Assembly (NCBI RefSeq): GCF_025583945.1
Contig: NZ_JAOEGU010000013.1
Location: 1 to 64,000 of the forward strand
From: Methylobacter psychrophilus
GTDB taxonomy: Bacteria; Pseudomonadota; Gammaproteobacteria; Methylococcales; Methylomonadaceae
Reading direction: 5' to 3'
Length of the DNA: 64,000 bases
Part shown: positions 15,001 through 19,814 of the stretch, one piece after another
Layout: every line of letters begins with the position of its first letter
How positions within the stretch are numbered: position 1 is the stretch's first letter
Notes under the pieces: generated by a model
Database searches by the model: none
What the model saw: the letters and a program-made list of their open reading frames with translations, nothing else
What the model was told of the DNA's origin: nothing
Made by a program: the position numbers and the translations under genes

Positions 15001-16045
15001 TATTCGTAGCATCGGCTTTGATCTGGCCTCCACTGGTACCGCTAGCGACAACGCTACCGGACAGTGTCACTGCATCGCCACTGACATTAATGTTGCCACC
15101 CGCTTGGGTAGCGCTGGAAACATCCAGTGTTCCGCTGTTGGTGACATCACCACCATCGAGCATAATCCGCCCGCCCTGTGCTGTCATTCCCTTGGCTTCA
15201 ATTATGCCGCTGTTGTTGACGGCCGCTTTGGTCAGGCTGTCTATAGCTTTGGCGGTCAGGATCACGCTGCCGTTGTTGGCCTCGATCAGTTGTTGGTTAT
15301 CGGCCAGAGCGTTAACTGCGCCCTTGTTGACACGCACGCTAACAAGGCCGGCACCATTAAAATCGATATCGACTTGTTCGCCAGCCGCCAGTACAGTGTT
15401 ACCGTCAGGAGTTTTGATATTACCCTGATTTTGTACCACCGGCGCAATGAAAGCAACCATGCCGCCTTTTAGGGCTTCGATCTGGCCTTGGTTAAGTACG
15501 GCACCGGCAGCACTGTTGCCGCTAAACTGCAGTTTGCCATCTTTAAAATTCTGGTCACTGATGTCCAGCGTAGAGGCGACCAATCCGCCGACGTTAACCT
15601 GGCTGGTTTTGCCAAATACCACACCGGAGGGATTGACGATATACACCTGGCCGTTGGCACTGAGCTTACCCATGATCTGACTGGGATCTTGACTGGCAAC
15701 CCTGTTAAGGACAGCACTGCTGGCAGATGGCTGGTCAAAAGTTACACTGGCATCTTTGCCGATATTAAAACTTTCCCAGTTGGCTATGAGTTTGTCACTG
15801 CCTTGCTGTACCTTCATGTCGGCACCATTTTGGCTGATACCGGCCTGGCCACTGACAATTTGGCCACCCGTAGGCAAGGCATTGGGCGGCGGCTCTATGG
15901 CGTAAGCCGCTGGCGCAGCCAATTGACCGCAAATCGACAGTAATAAGGCACCGGAAACACGCTTACCACGAGACATGACAATTTCTGACACAGGAACCCA
16001 TGATTGGGTGAGTTCGTTCCAGACGAGGCTATAGACTTTGTTCAT
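1..16045 (-). CDS. Giant filamentous haemagglutinin-like adhesin, TpsA of a two-partner secretion system (partial, C-terminus outside window)
   Basis: This is one continuous minus-strand frame: the phase at the start codon (ATG at 16045) and at position 2 agree, giving more than 5,340 residues before the left edge. The N-terminus MNKVYSLVWNELTQSWVPVS matches the extended signal peptide region of type V secreted proteins, and cleavage is likely after AYA near residue 49. A TPS domain follows (about 55-300) with an NPSG motif near 139-142, the variant of NPNG. Then come thousands of residues of Thr/Gly/Ala-rich beta-helix-like repeats, including a nested repeat block (window 2681-5146). Near the left edge (window about 1-870) are YDG/MBG-type repeats with KTYNGT and KTYDGS motifs. 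By family it would be secreted through the TpsB encoded upstream and act as a surface adhesin. Base composition is more GC-rich than the genes to its right. TAAGGA lies just before the start. I translated long stretches by eye, so compensating frameshifts are unlikely but not excluded. Confidence 0.93.
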   Translation of the reverse strand, partial: MNKVYSLVWNELTQSWVPVSEIVMSRGKRVSGALLLSICGQLAAPAAYAIEPPPNALPTGGQIVSGQAGISQNGADMKVQQGSDKLIANWESFNIGKDASVTFDQPSASSAVLNRVASQDPSQIMGKLSANGQVYIVNPSGVVFGKTSQVNVGGLVASTLDISDQNFKDGKLQFSGNSAAGAVLNQGQIEALKGGMVAFIAPVVQNQGNIKTPDGNTVLAAGEQVDIDFNGAGLVSVRVNKGAVNALADNQQLIEANNGSVILTAKAIDSLTKAAVNNSGIIEAKGMTAQGGRIMLDGGDVTNSGTLDVSSATQAGGNINVSGDAVTLSGSVVASGTSGGQIKADATNTLQVSATIDARGTRDKGGSIVATGERVDLLASSVIDASGNNGGGKVLVGGDFQGKNPEVKNAKITNVAKGAVIRADATTNGDGGKVIVWADDATQYQGHITAKGGEQAGNGGFAEVSGKGRLGFQGIVDLTAAKGRTGDLLLDPHNITIQSTGQTLLSPFTATVDDSIIQVSTLATALDSANVTVSTGADGLQAGNITVANNLGWFSTNKLTLNAAGAITINPSTNIQSFDGSLELIAGSHITQGSLSALRIGGTTGLVSGGNISLTSASNQMTGVITATVTGNIALSNAISLVLGNVSAGGAVTLLTAANSGSITSSGTFAAASLNAAADGTGGVSIADINGPLTVTSLSGGGAMTLGNTDTGALIFDSASGNVITGNDAAGGQASGIVTITGASIALNDAVRTKGGNINLISTTGAVTASTGANIVTTADIDTGTASGLVTVTAATGMTLKDITTTGASNTLGVGSNAAAVTLTATTGDINVGAITTSGGLAATNASYPNRNGGNAGSIILGATGSTNINLYGDLNAIGGLPYGLATQGLGGYINLKTAVVLMADRVISSGETSGYIDIDSTVDSDATSRSLAVTAGTGNVTFNGIIGAKATLKSLSVTSSTRTDIEKNVTTDGAAGISVNATSQIRLGEGDVANGLGAITLNTLAGNGTVSLNSNYTYLDDATTFIRGSGAISFSGHVYSNTSERNNLTFDGAGGGAVSVGWDLGGNGITTNSLGDILFQSGTDLTVGQYLSGKSFVALNNTGRLNVGSNSNYSQTYDGALGYQIKTTGTKNNFAGDESIYVYGNISVSNALAPISIATPNGAISFYSDANLTTAGGEVILKAGGGALTLGTDTDITTNNGRLTLTGTSITQSPTNSVLNSGSGKIRIDGGGAAVSLYGRLISTDNDSNGTPSILVTNVDGGGNAAQFRSVETQTGTFQIGLIAGDANLAAAQTLGSSANLALTTAEIRLLTAKVIKITSIGNDAGLTFTVTGTAANGNVLVETLSGANAGSVTTTGLFKNITSIATSGATAGNVSVGLAANDAVSGSLYQYVNGSYSDNQIDIKTLSAATTGSISITSAANVIDQLGSFAVGSSLDVRAKGRVTGMALTGDVTATAVTIMTGNGALVLGSRNITATTGDMILQGKGLTQDTGSLISGTGLITIWGSDYSSLSQRGNVTMAGSIVSTSTNVSAVTLADLVNLTLPNITIGSSGARGGLRLGNHEHNGVDYRRVYGVIGQTAGTDIKTGALDIRQLDGSGVVNLSVTTNEIQTIGYVERGGAITIYDKDTEANGLAMSNFSNGGYSNLLTATTKGAMTMSGYMYGAGVQLSSGAAGITSSADIRADFGASGDLILDAGGGNITLTNRLYNNSLGKNIVIQNANNVQLQRVEIYNTGKLILGGALTGTAGALTGNVTQTSYISANSDSVSLTGLVNGTVTLNNTNQLYRIGDFTSGGSFSVYNQDRNLIVNGALISNTGGASVRSTNNSLTVGATGSVTATAGDVSLYSYNSLTVSSGATVAANTTGKSVVLTGSDGAYGYTLDIQGAISAGSGGITVTSSKGYVSTSGGGTLTTTGAVTIASASNYTNQNTNYTTTINAAVSAGVGGNNNITINSAGSFSNNSSGTLLATGSLAIKTYWDGTNKRNLTLAGNVTAGNDGIKLTSSGTINQTGGILFTSGTLSGANQSGGTPSSALPSARGAVTLTGNNVITNLGPFYLYDEAQVAFSVNDVSGGLTLAGTIENSHGAINISTKGGFLDLTGYDVYAGGMATGGASVALTGQGINQGFGSEITTTGGATGSARTGTNGGGTITLTGHDGTASGTISLAGSVQTANATATAITIRGTSDLVLPSIVAISGGLVLGDDTATIGRITGNITQSTGTSLDINTLKVGTAINAIGGSAVLANIGNKIVQLGAANISDVADTQYDLDIYDSTNGLILTQDLVSAGGIRVRTLKSGGGSSGVFNLGALNVLGAGDIYLGGESVAQAAGSIINADSKGALAIGGSIRIDGGGANNISLLGALTTDNASSTAIQIVNASNLTFNSISATQGTVALGIPANTDGVSTIAKPLTGTIAGNDVSSVISAQTLSGNAGIVTLNKTNIDNLGTFTTTGALTLKDQGGAGTAGLKFTGNVTVGGTTEIQTTNGLLDFDVYNLDASGGTGYGITLRGVGVSQQVGSRIKSTTADIYGGVANIDLFSVLNDFSGQVTLNSTGAQVSLQDANQLSMNALTGKLAPTTSIKLWAGSSLVLTPEDITNTSGSIELSSLDGNLSTPGNLTTTGGNIVLYAATTTTTGNVQVNNAITTGSGNVTINAEKEVNLSKSIISTSGNIGVSGATITHSTGAPGTPLTLQTGSAGTITVVASGTGGFVMGQYYRYQSNLGAISITSGGTADLANITTNNTLTVDAIGLVQQVGSGSVLLADALRVTTANNGAITLTNVSNDLNKVKLQSRNPANNNVGSGVISFNDVDDFAVSQISTAGDVSLTAHGAITTDATIFGDGTVVANALTAKTLNATGSDILLTAAANDINTLTLKVRNADDSAIAGNTTGPAGTIRFTDSDGFSISSIETGGSSILTAGATVVQTGAVVSAKLGLSGTGSYTLNSATLGTPINQISTFASDATGAVNLSSYLDLTIGAVNPTGITTNGADITILAPSINSTGYTIDTQSSIASTAGGSVTLTTTGITTAGNLTVGNILTSGSAAAGSTGSGGGSAGNITLTATGDTLSLDGTITARGALGDGAGVTGADGKVKLTALSGAVSQLNGTNQIGAGLLLVNALNTSNLLNTSNAVAQVAAKINGVGQNFTYRSGSNFGVGGGEGGVNGITTQGGFVDIGSNDVGVSATEVIITKGGAFSATGVRSFNSSGVTISTAGDITYSSGTYKNGGTITIATTANSGAIDTGTLISSGDVNNAADATAGSITLNANSILTIRSTTAQGKGTGIGGAVSLTGSSVNISGSVDTSSTAAAGGFIQINGPAVIVGGDRVLATGSGAGNISFTNSLNSDSTARGLTLTAGTGDISFAAAVGNNSALGALNIVSAKDVTVNSTVNAASLTQQAGTGSTTLSGPVTLSGNMIFTGNNLAVNAGVGAGGYVQVGNAGLFSTAAAGDITATGGFTQNGIGANQLAGNINTTNTNINFATAVALTGDVLMGTDTGIGNIVFANTVDSDSTARDLTLSSGTGNVTFSDIVGGLHALDVLTVNSAGLTKFSAAVSATSLTTDTAGTVQVNGQTVTTTGTQTYNDALTLGNNTTLTGSIITTNGTVGGGSHSLHVIGDAVFGNQVTDIVTGLTTLEVTGATIINTDTVNSADAQTYTGAVTLGTSTTLTATDDPILFSSTVNSSASAANALTINAGIGAVTFTGAVGGAANGTLGALAVNSTGATIFNGAVTAASVITNVGGTVAINGGAITTSGIQTYGENATLGANTILSGAGITFTGSLKSDGTNRSLAVNDSATTTFTGAVGSSTIGEKLASLTTDAAGNTVINGGAISTTGTQAYSDNITLGANTTLSGSTITTHGTVAGGTHSLAIAGDAVFGDAVTDIVTGLTTLAVSGTTLVNTNAVTSSGTQGYSGAVTLGADTTVSGSGITFTDIVKSDGINRSLAVNDSATTTFGGAVGSGTIGEKLASLTTNALGTTAINGGAITTTGAQTFGDNITLGANTTLSGSTITTNGTVAGGTHSLAIAGDAVFGNAATDIVTGLTTLLVSGTTAINTNTVTSSDTQGYSGAVTLGSDTTISGSGITFTDIVKSDGTNRNLTVNDSGTTAFIGAVGSSTSGEELASLTTDAAGNTAINGGAITTTGAQTFGDNITLGANTTLSGSTITTNGTVAGGTNSLTITGDAVFGNAVTDIVTGLTTLAVSGTTAINTNTITSADAQTYTGAVTLGTSTTLTATDDPILFSSTVNSLASAANALTVNAGSGAVTFTGAVGGAVNGTLGALAVNSTGATKFQSAVTAASVVTNVGGTVEINGGAITTSGIQSYGENATLGADTTLTGAGITFTGSLKSAGTNRSLAVNDSATTTFGGALGSATAGEELASLTTDAAGNTAINGGAITTTGAQTFGDNITLGANTTLSGSTITTNGTVAGGTNSLAITGNAVFGNQATDIVTGLTTLAVSGTTKINTDTITTTDSQNYAGAVTLGTTTDLTSGNAIGFGSTVDGDGVSSRSLRLTSGNAAGQNFVAAVGGIHALDILRIESAGVVTQGGSAPIMAAKLAIKSAGNVTMSHVGNNIDVLAALLSGDAALVFVDVNGVEIGKIDSGALQIVGISDGAGASNVSIKVGGALTQAINSPILINGNLTIDSTAYDAADVALQNIAATGTKLDNSLVAGDFALKSTGDVTQKADANGAGVDAYLQVGGSFDLTGTGQFIQGNSPDNLIGGGSATSAANEIRLFGVITLSMNVDGDLVASADNGTLINTASILAANLAAGITVVSDAGGKGITAVNNGAAITLGEANSIGGLVKITTQGTYSNSGIAVATGILQGSAVNLASANFLVQESATNAASVINGAGKLNLSNAANIFSGTVSATAIGMDVHLREGTPLVLGNINARNVIVELDSSTSSLAITQASNTIVQADSLLLRNAGAVTLNNANRVGILAATLNGGLAFTNNQSLSVGTASAVDGIAVGANSVALHTTSGNLMLNKGISVNGAADITLASAANFINNVGASALTVGTGNWQVWSTAPASDTLGGLSSNFKQYNAIYGSSSVLGTGNGLLYALAPELTVTLTGTVARAYDSFAIATLTQDNYSVSGQVADSGDAVILSTAGTFNSKNVGVAKNITVNPLIMSASSGAVAVYGYQLAAGSTALSANIGNITKATISAVTGITADDKTYNGTTAATLQSGSAGFTGMFTNDVLTVASGATGVFSSANANITPTVVNISGISLDGTDAGNYILSTTTASTNATINKAALTLGTSAVTKTYDGSLAAAGTAIVTSGMLYTNANNSTLDSLSGGTFAFTNANAGTGKTVTTDAVTVNDGNLGGNYTVSYANNAASIIDKATL
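2681..5450 (-). repeat. Nested tandem repeats inside the adhesin gene (~460-bp and ~770-bp periods)
   Basis: The same string, ggtggtcaggccggtaacga or a near copy, recurs at about 2681, 3451, 3913, 4375 and 5146. The spacings are 770, 462, 462 and 772 bases, so two 770-base units (460 plus an inserted ~310-base module) bracket two plain 460-base units. The ~310-base modules, at roughly 3060-3400 and 4750-5090, are also close copies of each other. All spacings are close to multiples of three, so the repeats stay in frame. Confidence 0.9.
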
Positions 16046-16108
16046 GAGGTTGTCCTTAAATTACTGTATGCGGTATGCGGTTTGAGGTGCGAGGTTTACA
16101 GCCCGCCT

Positions 16109-17080
16109 TTAAAAGCTGGTCTTCTTGCCTGATTTGTATTTTTGCTTGGAACCGGCATTGGGCTGCGTCGATTTTTGCGTGACCTCAGCAGGTAGATTAA
16201 GGTTATCAGGCCTGGCAAGGACATTTTGTAAATTACCCATGGAGAGCAGTTGCGCATAAGCCAAGCCTAAGGCATCAGCATGATGTAGTTTCAGCAGCTC
16301 GGCATCCGGCAAAGCTTTAAGCTTGGCTTCGTTGACGATTAAAAAACCATTAACCTCGCGAACCTCACCGCCGTCAGGCGGATTAAAGTTAAGATGGCCT
16401 TCTTCCAGTACCCCTGCGGCTTGCAATGCTTGCGCCATGGCACGGGTGCGTTCGTTGAAGGCCAGGTATTCCCTGGCGAAAGCCAGTGTATGCTCCAGAC
16501 GCGGCGTGTGTTTTCCATTAGCGTCGATAAAAGATTGGCCTCCACTGCGTTTTAGCCAGTCCGGATTGTTATCGATACCGAGCAGGATGTCCTGATTGGC
16601 ATCGTTACGAATGGCAATAAAGGGGTATTGCCGGACGTAAGCAGGGATGTAGGTATTAGGCCGCCATTGTTTATTAGCGGTCAAAAACCGGTTGAGGTTA
16701 TCGCCTATGCCTACCACGGCAACCAGCGTAGGCGATTCCTTACCCTGACCCGGTATAAATACCAATGGATAATGGCCAATAGACAGAGCGAGCTCCTGTA
16801 CCGCTAAGGGAATAACATTCGCTTTATCGGTAAATTCATAGTTGTCCGGTTGTTCAGGAAAATTGAGCGAACCATGTTGAGCGATATCGAATTGAACGAT
16901 GTCATGATAAAACAGTGGTAAAGCATGCATAAGGCTATTCTCTATTGAAGGTGTAAAGGGATTATTAACGGTTGTGGGTTTAGAGCCGGTAGCACTCTGA
17001 ACCGGACCGCAAAATAGTAGTGCGGCAGCGCATAGGCCAGTTGCCAGGCGCGTTTTTAAAACCATATGATGGTGTGGCAT
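16109..17080 (-). CDS. SapC family protein with signal peptide
   Basis: The body matches the SapC family (S-layer-associated, PF07277): a start like MHALPLFYHDIVQFDIAQHG, then LALSIGHYPLVFIPG, a GDNLNRF stretch, WRPNTYIPAYVRQYPF, and an N-F-RT-R helix near the end. The biochemical role of the family is not well established. I chose ATG 17080 because it opens a good signal peptide (Lys/Arg, then a hydrophobic run ending at VQSA). The longer frame to 17203 begins inside a repeat element and is probably not translated. SapC proteins usually start near the MHALP methionine (16930) with no signal peptide, so the secreted form here looks like an addition. The gene sits between tpsB and tpsA on the same strand, which suggests a role in adhesin export or surface anchoring, but this is inference. 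The C-terminus is Lys/Ser-rich. Confidence 0.82.
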   Translation of the reverse strand: MPHHHMVLKTRLATGLCAAALLFCGPVQSATGSKPTTVNNPFTPSIENSLMHALPLFYHDIVQFDIAQHGSLNFPEQPDNYEFTDKANVIPLAVQELALSIGHYPLVFIPGQGKESPTLVAVVGIGDNLNRFLTANKQWRPNTYIPAYVRQYPFIAIRNDANQDILLGIDNNPDWLKRSGGQSFIDANGKHTPRLEHTLAFAREYLAFNERTRAMAQALQAAGVLEEGHLNFNPPDGGEVREVNGFLIVNEAKLKALPDAELLKLHHADALGLAYAQLLSMGNLQNVLARPDNLNLPAEVTQKSTQPNAGSKQKYKSGKKTSF

Positions 17081-17108
17081 AAGGCTGTTCTCTATTATTG
17101 GGTGTAAA
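16928..17108 (-). repeat. Duplicated translation-leader segment within the SapC gene
   Basis: The minus-strand segment CTTTACACC...AATAGAGAA(T/C)AGCCTTATGC occurs twice, at about 17108-17077 and 16958-16927. Each copy ends in an in-frame ATG. The inner copy encodes IENSLMH and the outer one IENSLMP. This suggests the start region was duplicated, with the signal-peptide coding sequence now between the copies. Confidence 0.75.
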
Positions 17109-17139
17109 GAAATTTTTAGATCCGCTAGTGCTCGGAGCG

Positions 17140-17284
17140 CTGTCCGAGAATAGGATCCGTAGCGAGAGAAAGCAAAGTCAGATTTTTTGATCATTTGAGG
17201 CAAATAGTTGTTCTATTAAACGAAAATGAGAGAAAAATATGACCAAAATAGCTTTTCTGCAGTCGATTTTTTATTCTCGGACAG
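17140..17284. mobile_element. MITE-like element, copy 1 (145 bp, CTGTCCGAGAATA ends)
   Basis: The element begins CTGTCCGAGAATAG and ends with TATTCTCGGACAG, a 13-bp perfect terminal inverted repeat. Its interior is clearly related to the second copy at 19607-19746, in the same orientation. No transposase is encoded, so it is probably the non-autonomous remnant of an insertion sequence. It lies between tpsB and the SapC gene. Confidence 0.8.
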
Positions 17285-17349
17285 TCTCTTAAGCTATGGA
17301 CAGTGAAATAGTAATACGTCAGCGCATAGATCGACTGCCAGGCGCTATT

Positions 17350-19161
17350 TTAAAGCCATACTATCCCTTGCAGCCAAAAACGGCTTTCGCTGGTAAGACC
17401 ATCGGCGTTGACGCCGCCAATGCGGCTACGACCGGGGTTATCACCAATACTGTGAGCCCATGAGCTGCGCATAGCGAAATAGCCGGGCTTGATCAGACTA
17501 ATACCCAAGCCTGCACCAGATATCATGTAGCTGTTGTCACCGCTGGCATTGGTGACCGGAACGCCGTTGGTATCATAATAGGATTGAACATTACCAAGAT
17601 CATAAAAGGCTTGCGTCTGTATGGCACCGAGAACACTGATGTAGGGCACATCGTAGCGTAATTCCAGATTCAGCAACTGCGCACTGTCAGCGCCGGCTTC
17701 AGACACGGAATAAGCTCGCACGCCACTGGGACCACCAAGATAAATTTTTTCGGCGCTATCCAGATTATTAGCTGCTTGTTGACCACTAAAGGCACTGTAA
17801 AAGGTGACGTTTTCCCGTATTTTTTGTATCCGGCTAAGGTTGTAGTTGAATTTTCCAAAAGCACCTTGGGTGCGGTAAGTCGCGGCATCGATAGCTTCAT
17901 CCTGTTTGACATCAGAGAGGTCAATGTCGCCTGCGGTAACGCCCAAGGCCCAGTTGGACAAACCACCACCAGCCCATTGATCAAGTACATCTCCGTTGAC
18001 ACCAAGAGTAGCCATTTGGTTGAATTTATTACGTAGTACCCCAAAGTCAGAATTATCACGCAAACGTTTATTGGTATAACCCAGACTGCTATAGATATTG
18101 ACTGTGCGACTGCGTAGGAAAGGGTAACTAACGGTCGCGTTGGCCACTTGCGAGTCACCATTAAGACCGATGGCTTCACCCGGATCCAGGATGATGTTGT
18201 AATCGAGGACGGTGTAGCCTATGGCAAGATTAAGGCCGTCACTATTTAGTGGTGTCATGTAACTAAGATTACCGAGATAAATACCACTGGCGTAAGTGCC
18301 TTTCAGGCTGAGTTTATCGCCGTATCCGCTGAGGTCGTTAAGGTTAACCAAGATATTGGACTGCATCTCGCCAGTATAACGGTTGCCGTAGTTGTCCAGC
18401 CAGCCGGCACCATTAATCAATCGGGCTTCATCGACATCTACTACCACTTTGGTACTACCAGGAGCCTGGCCTGGCTCCATCCGGGCATGGGCGGAGATAC
18501 CGTTAATATCGTTCATTAGCAAAATGGCGCGATTTAGATCCTCTTCCCGCAGCACCTCACCAGGTACGGCCGCCTGTTCGGCGATGGCTTTCAGGTAATC
18601 TTTGTCGATGCGTACACTCTTGCCATCTTTGGTTTCGATACTGTAGGCTTCGCCCTGACTGTCGATGTGGCTGGTAATAATGGCGATTTCGATAATACCG
18701 GCAGTGATGTCTTGTTTGGGTAGGTAGGCGCGAGCCAGCATCCAACCTTGTTTTTTTAGATTAAAGGTAACCAGATCAACTAGCGCTTGCAGACTGTTAA
18801 AATCCTGAGCTTTGCCGATGGCGTTAGCTACCCAACCCTGTAATTCCGCTTCTGTCACCAAGCTGACTTCGCCACTAAAACGAAACCGCTTGACGATAAA
18901 AGTGGCACCGGGTTGGGCTTTAGGGATTGGAGTAACGATATCTTGCTCTGCGGATGGAAGTTGTTGGGGAAGCTCTTTAGGTTGTTGCTGCTGCTGCTGA
19001 TAGATAGAACCGGCATCGGGTACGACTGGCAATGCCAGTACAGGGCTGGCAAATGCACACAACAAAAGCAATTGTGTGGGTGTTGAGATATTACGAACGA
19101 GTGAACCAACTGCTAGTTGGCTAACGATTATAGGTTTGGAGTATCTAAGCATTATGTCCAT
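17350..19161 (-). CDS. TpsB outer-membrane transporter, ShlB/FhaC/HecB family
   Basis: At 603 residues this has the usual size and architecture of a two-partner secretion pore. A signal peptide (LLLLCAFASPVLA) is followed by a Gln-rich linker containing six consecutive Gln, then POTRA-like segments (about 85-240) with FIVKRFRFSGE and the RAYLPKQDITAG stretch. The C-terminal 16-strand-type barrel contains the YLGGPSGVRAYSVSE motif, the family's VRGY-like signature in the L6 loop. It should sit in the outer membrane, recognise the TPS domain of the adhesin encoded downstream, and translocate it. The Met at residue 4 is an alternative start. The gene is bracketed by two related ~140-bp elements. 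Confidence 0.95.
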   Translation of the reverse strand: MDIMLRYSKPIIVSQLAVGSLVRNISTPTQLLLLCAFASPVLALPVVPDAGSIYQQQQQQPKELPQQLPSAEQDIVTPIPKAQPGATFIVKRFRFSGEVSLVTEAELQGWVANAIGKAQDFNSLQALVDLVTFNLKKQGWMLARAYLPKQDITAGIIEIAIITSHIDSQGEAYSIETKDGKSVRIDKDYLKAIAEQAAVPGEVLREEDLNRAILLMNDINGISAHARMEPGQAPGSTKVVVDVDEARLINGAGWLDNYGNRYTGEMQSNILVNLNDLSGYGDKLSLKGTYASGIYLGNLSYMTPLNSDGLNLAIGYTVLDYNIILDPGEAIGLNGDSQVANATVSYPFLRSRTVNIYSSLGYTNKRLRDNSDFGVLRNKFNQMATLGVNGDVLDQWAGGGLSNWALGVTAGDIDLSDVKQDEAIDAATYRTQGAFGKFNYNLSRIQKIRENVTFYSAFSGQQAANNLDSAEKIYLGGPSGVRAYSVSEAGADSAQLLNLELRYDVPYISVLGAIQTQAFYDLGNVQSYYDTNGVPVTNASGDNSYMISGAGLGISLIKPGYFAMRSSWAHSIGDNPGRSRIGGVNADGLTSESRFWLQGIVWL

Positions 19162-19814
19162 TTAGTAAAGCTCTGTATGGTATTGAATATTCTTTTATTG
19201 GCTAAATAAAATTTTGCATAAAAATTTACGATGCAATTGTACAATAAACTGCAAATATAGAAATAAAAAATCGAATTTAATAGTAAAAATAGAAACAGAT
19301 CCGTTCATGGCAGGTCTATAGAATCATTAATATCAACAGCAATATCAATAGCATATTTTCTTTATGACTCTAAAAACATTCATTATTTTTATGTACGAAT
19401 CTAATATTACTACCGCAAACGTAGTCAATATATAAGTTAAAATTAAATATATAAATAATAAAGGCCAAGTACTATTTTGATAAAATTTGCAGAATTTCAC
19501 AGCCTTATCAATAACTTAACCATGTCAACTATTTAAAAAAACCTTATTTAGCAGTAAATTTACCACTTCAAAAAGTCATTTTTTGCAATTCCAAGCACTA
19601 GGTGTGCTGTCCGAGAATAGGAACCGTAGCGAGGGAAAGCAATTTTGAGTCAGATTTTTTGATTATTTGAGGTAAATAGTTGTTCTATTAAACGAAAAAT
19701 ATGGCCAAAATAACTTTTCCGCAGTAAGTTTTCCATTCTCGGACAGTCTCCCAAGAAATCGGTTAGGCAGAATGCTGTTGATAAGTTAAAGTACTTGGTA
19801 TAAGTTTCTACCCC
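19162..19814. other. Intergenic region between divergent tpsB and diguanylate cyclase genes
   Basis: This 650-base stretch is strongly AT-rich near tpsB and presumably holds promoters for both divergent genes, but I cannot pick out a convincing -35/-10 pair. The second MITE-like element (19607-19746) occupies its right part, next to the cyclase start. No coding sequence is supported. Confidence 0.6.
19607..19746. mobile_element. MITE-like element, copy 2 (140 bp, CTGTCCGAGAATAG ends)
   Basis: It starts CTGTCCGAGAATAG and ends ATTCTCGGACAG. The interior closely follows copy 1 at 17140-17284, for example the shared tttgaggtaaatagttgttc-type core. The two copies lie in direct orientation on either side of tpsB. 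There is no open frame of useful length. Confidence 0.8.

Noticed and set aside
57-15943. Many plus-strand and out-of-frame open frames of 60-217 codons across the first 16 kb
   Set aside because: All lie antisense or out of frame to the continuous adhesin frame, are rich in Val/Pro/Ala from the repeat complement, and have no ribosome-binding sites.
17081-17203. N-terminal extension of the SapC protein to ATG 17203
   Set aside because: The extension is encoded by a repeat element and does not resemble SapC proteins.
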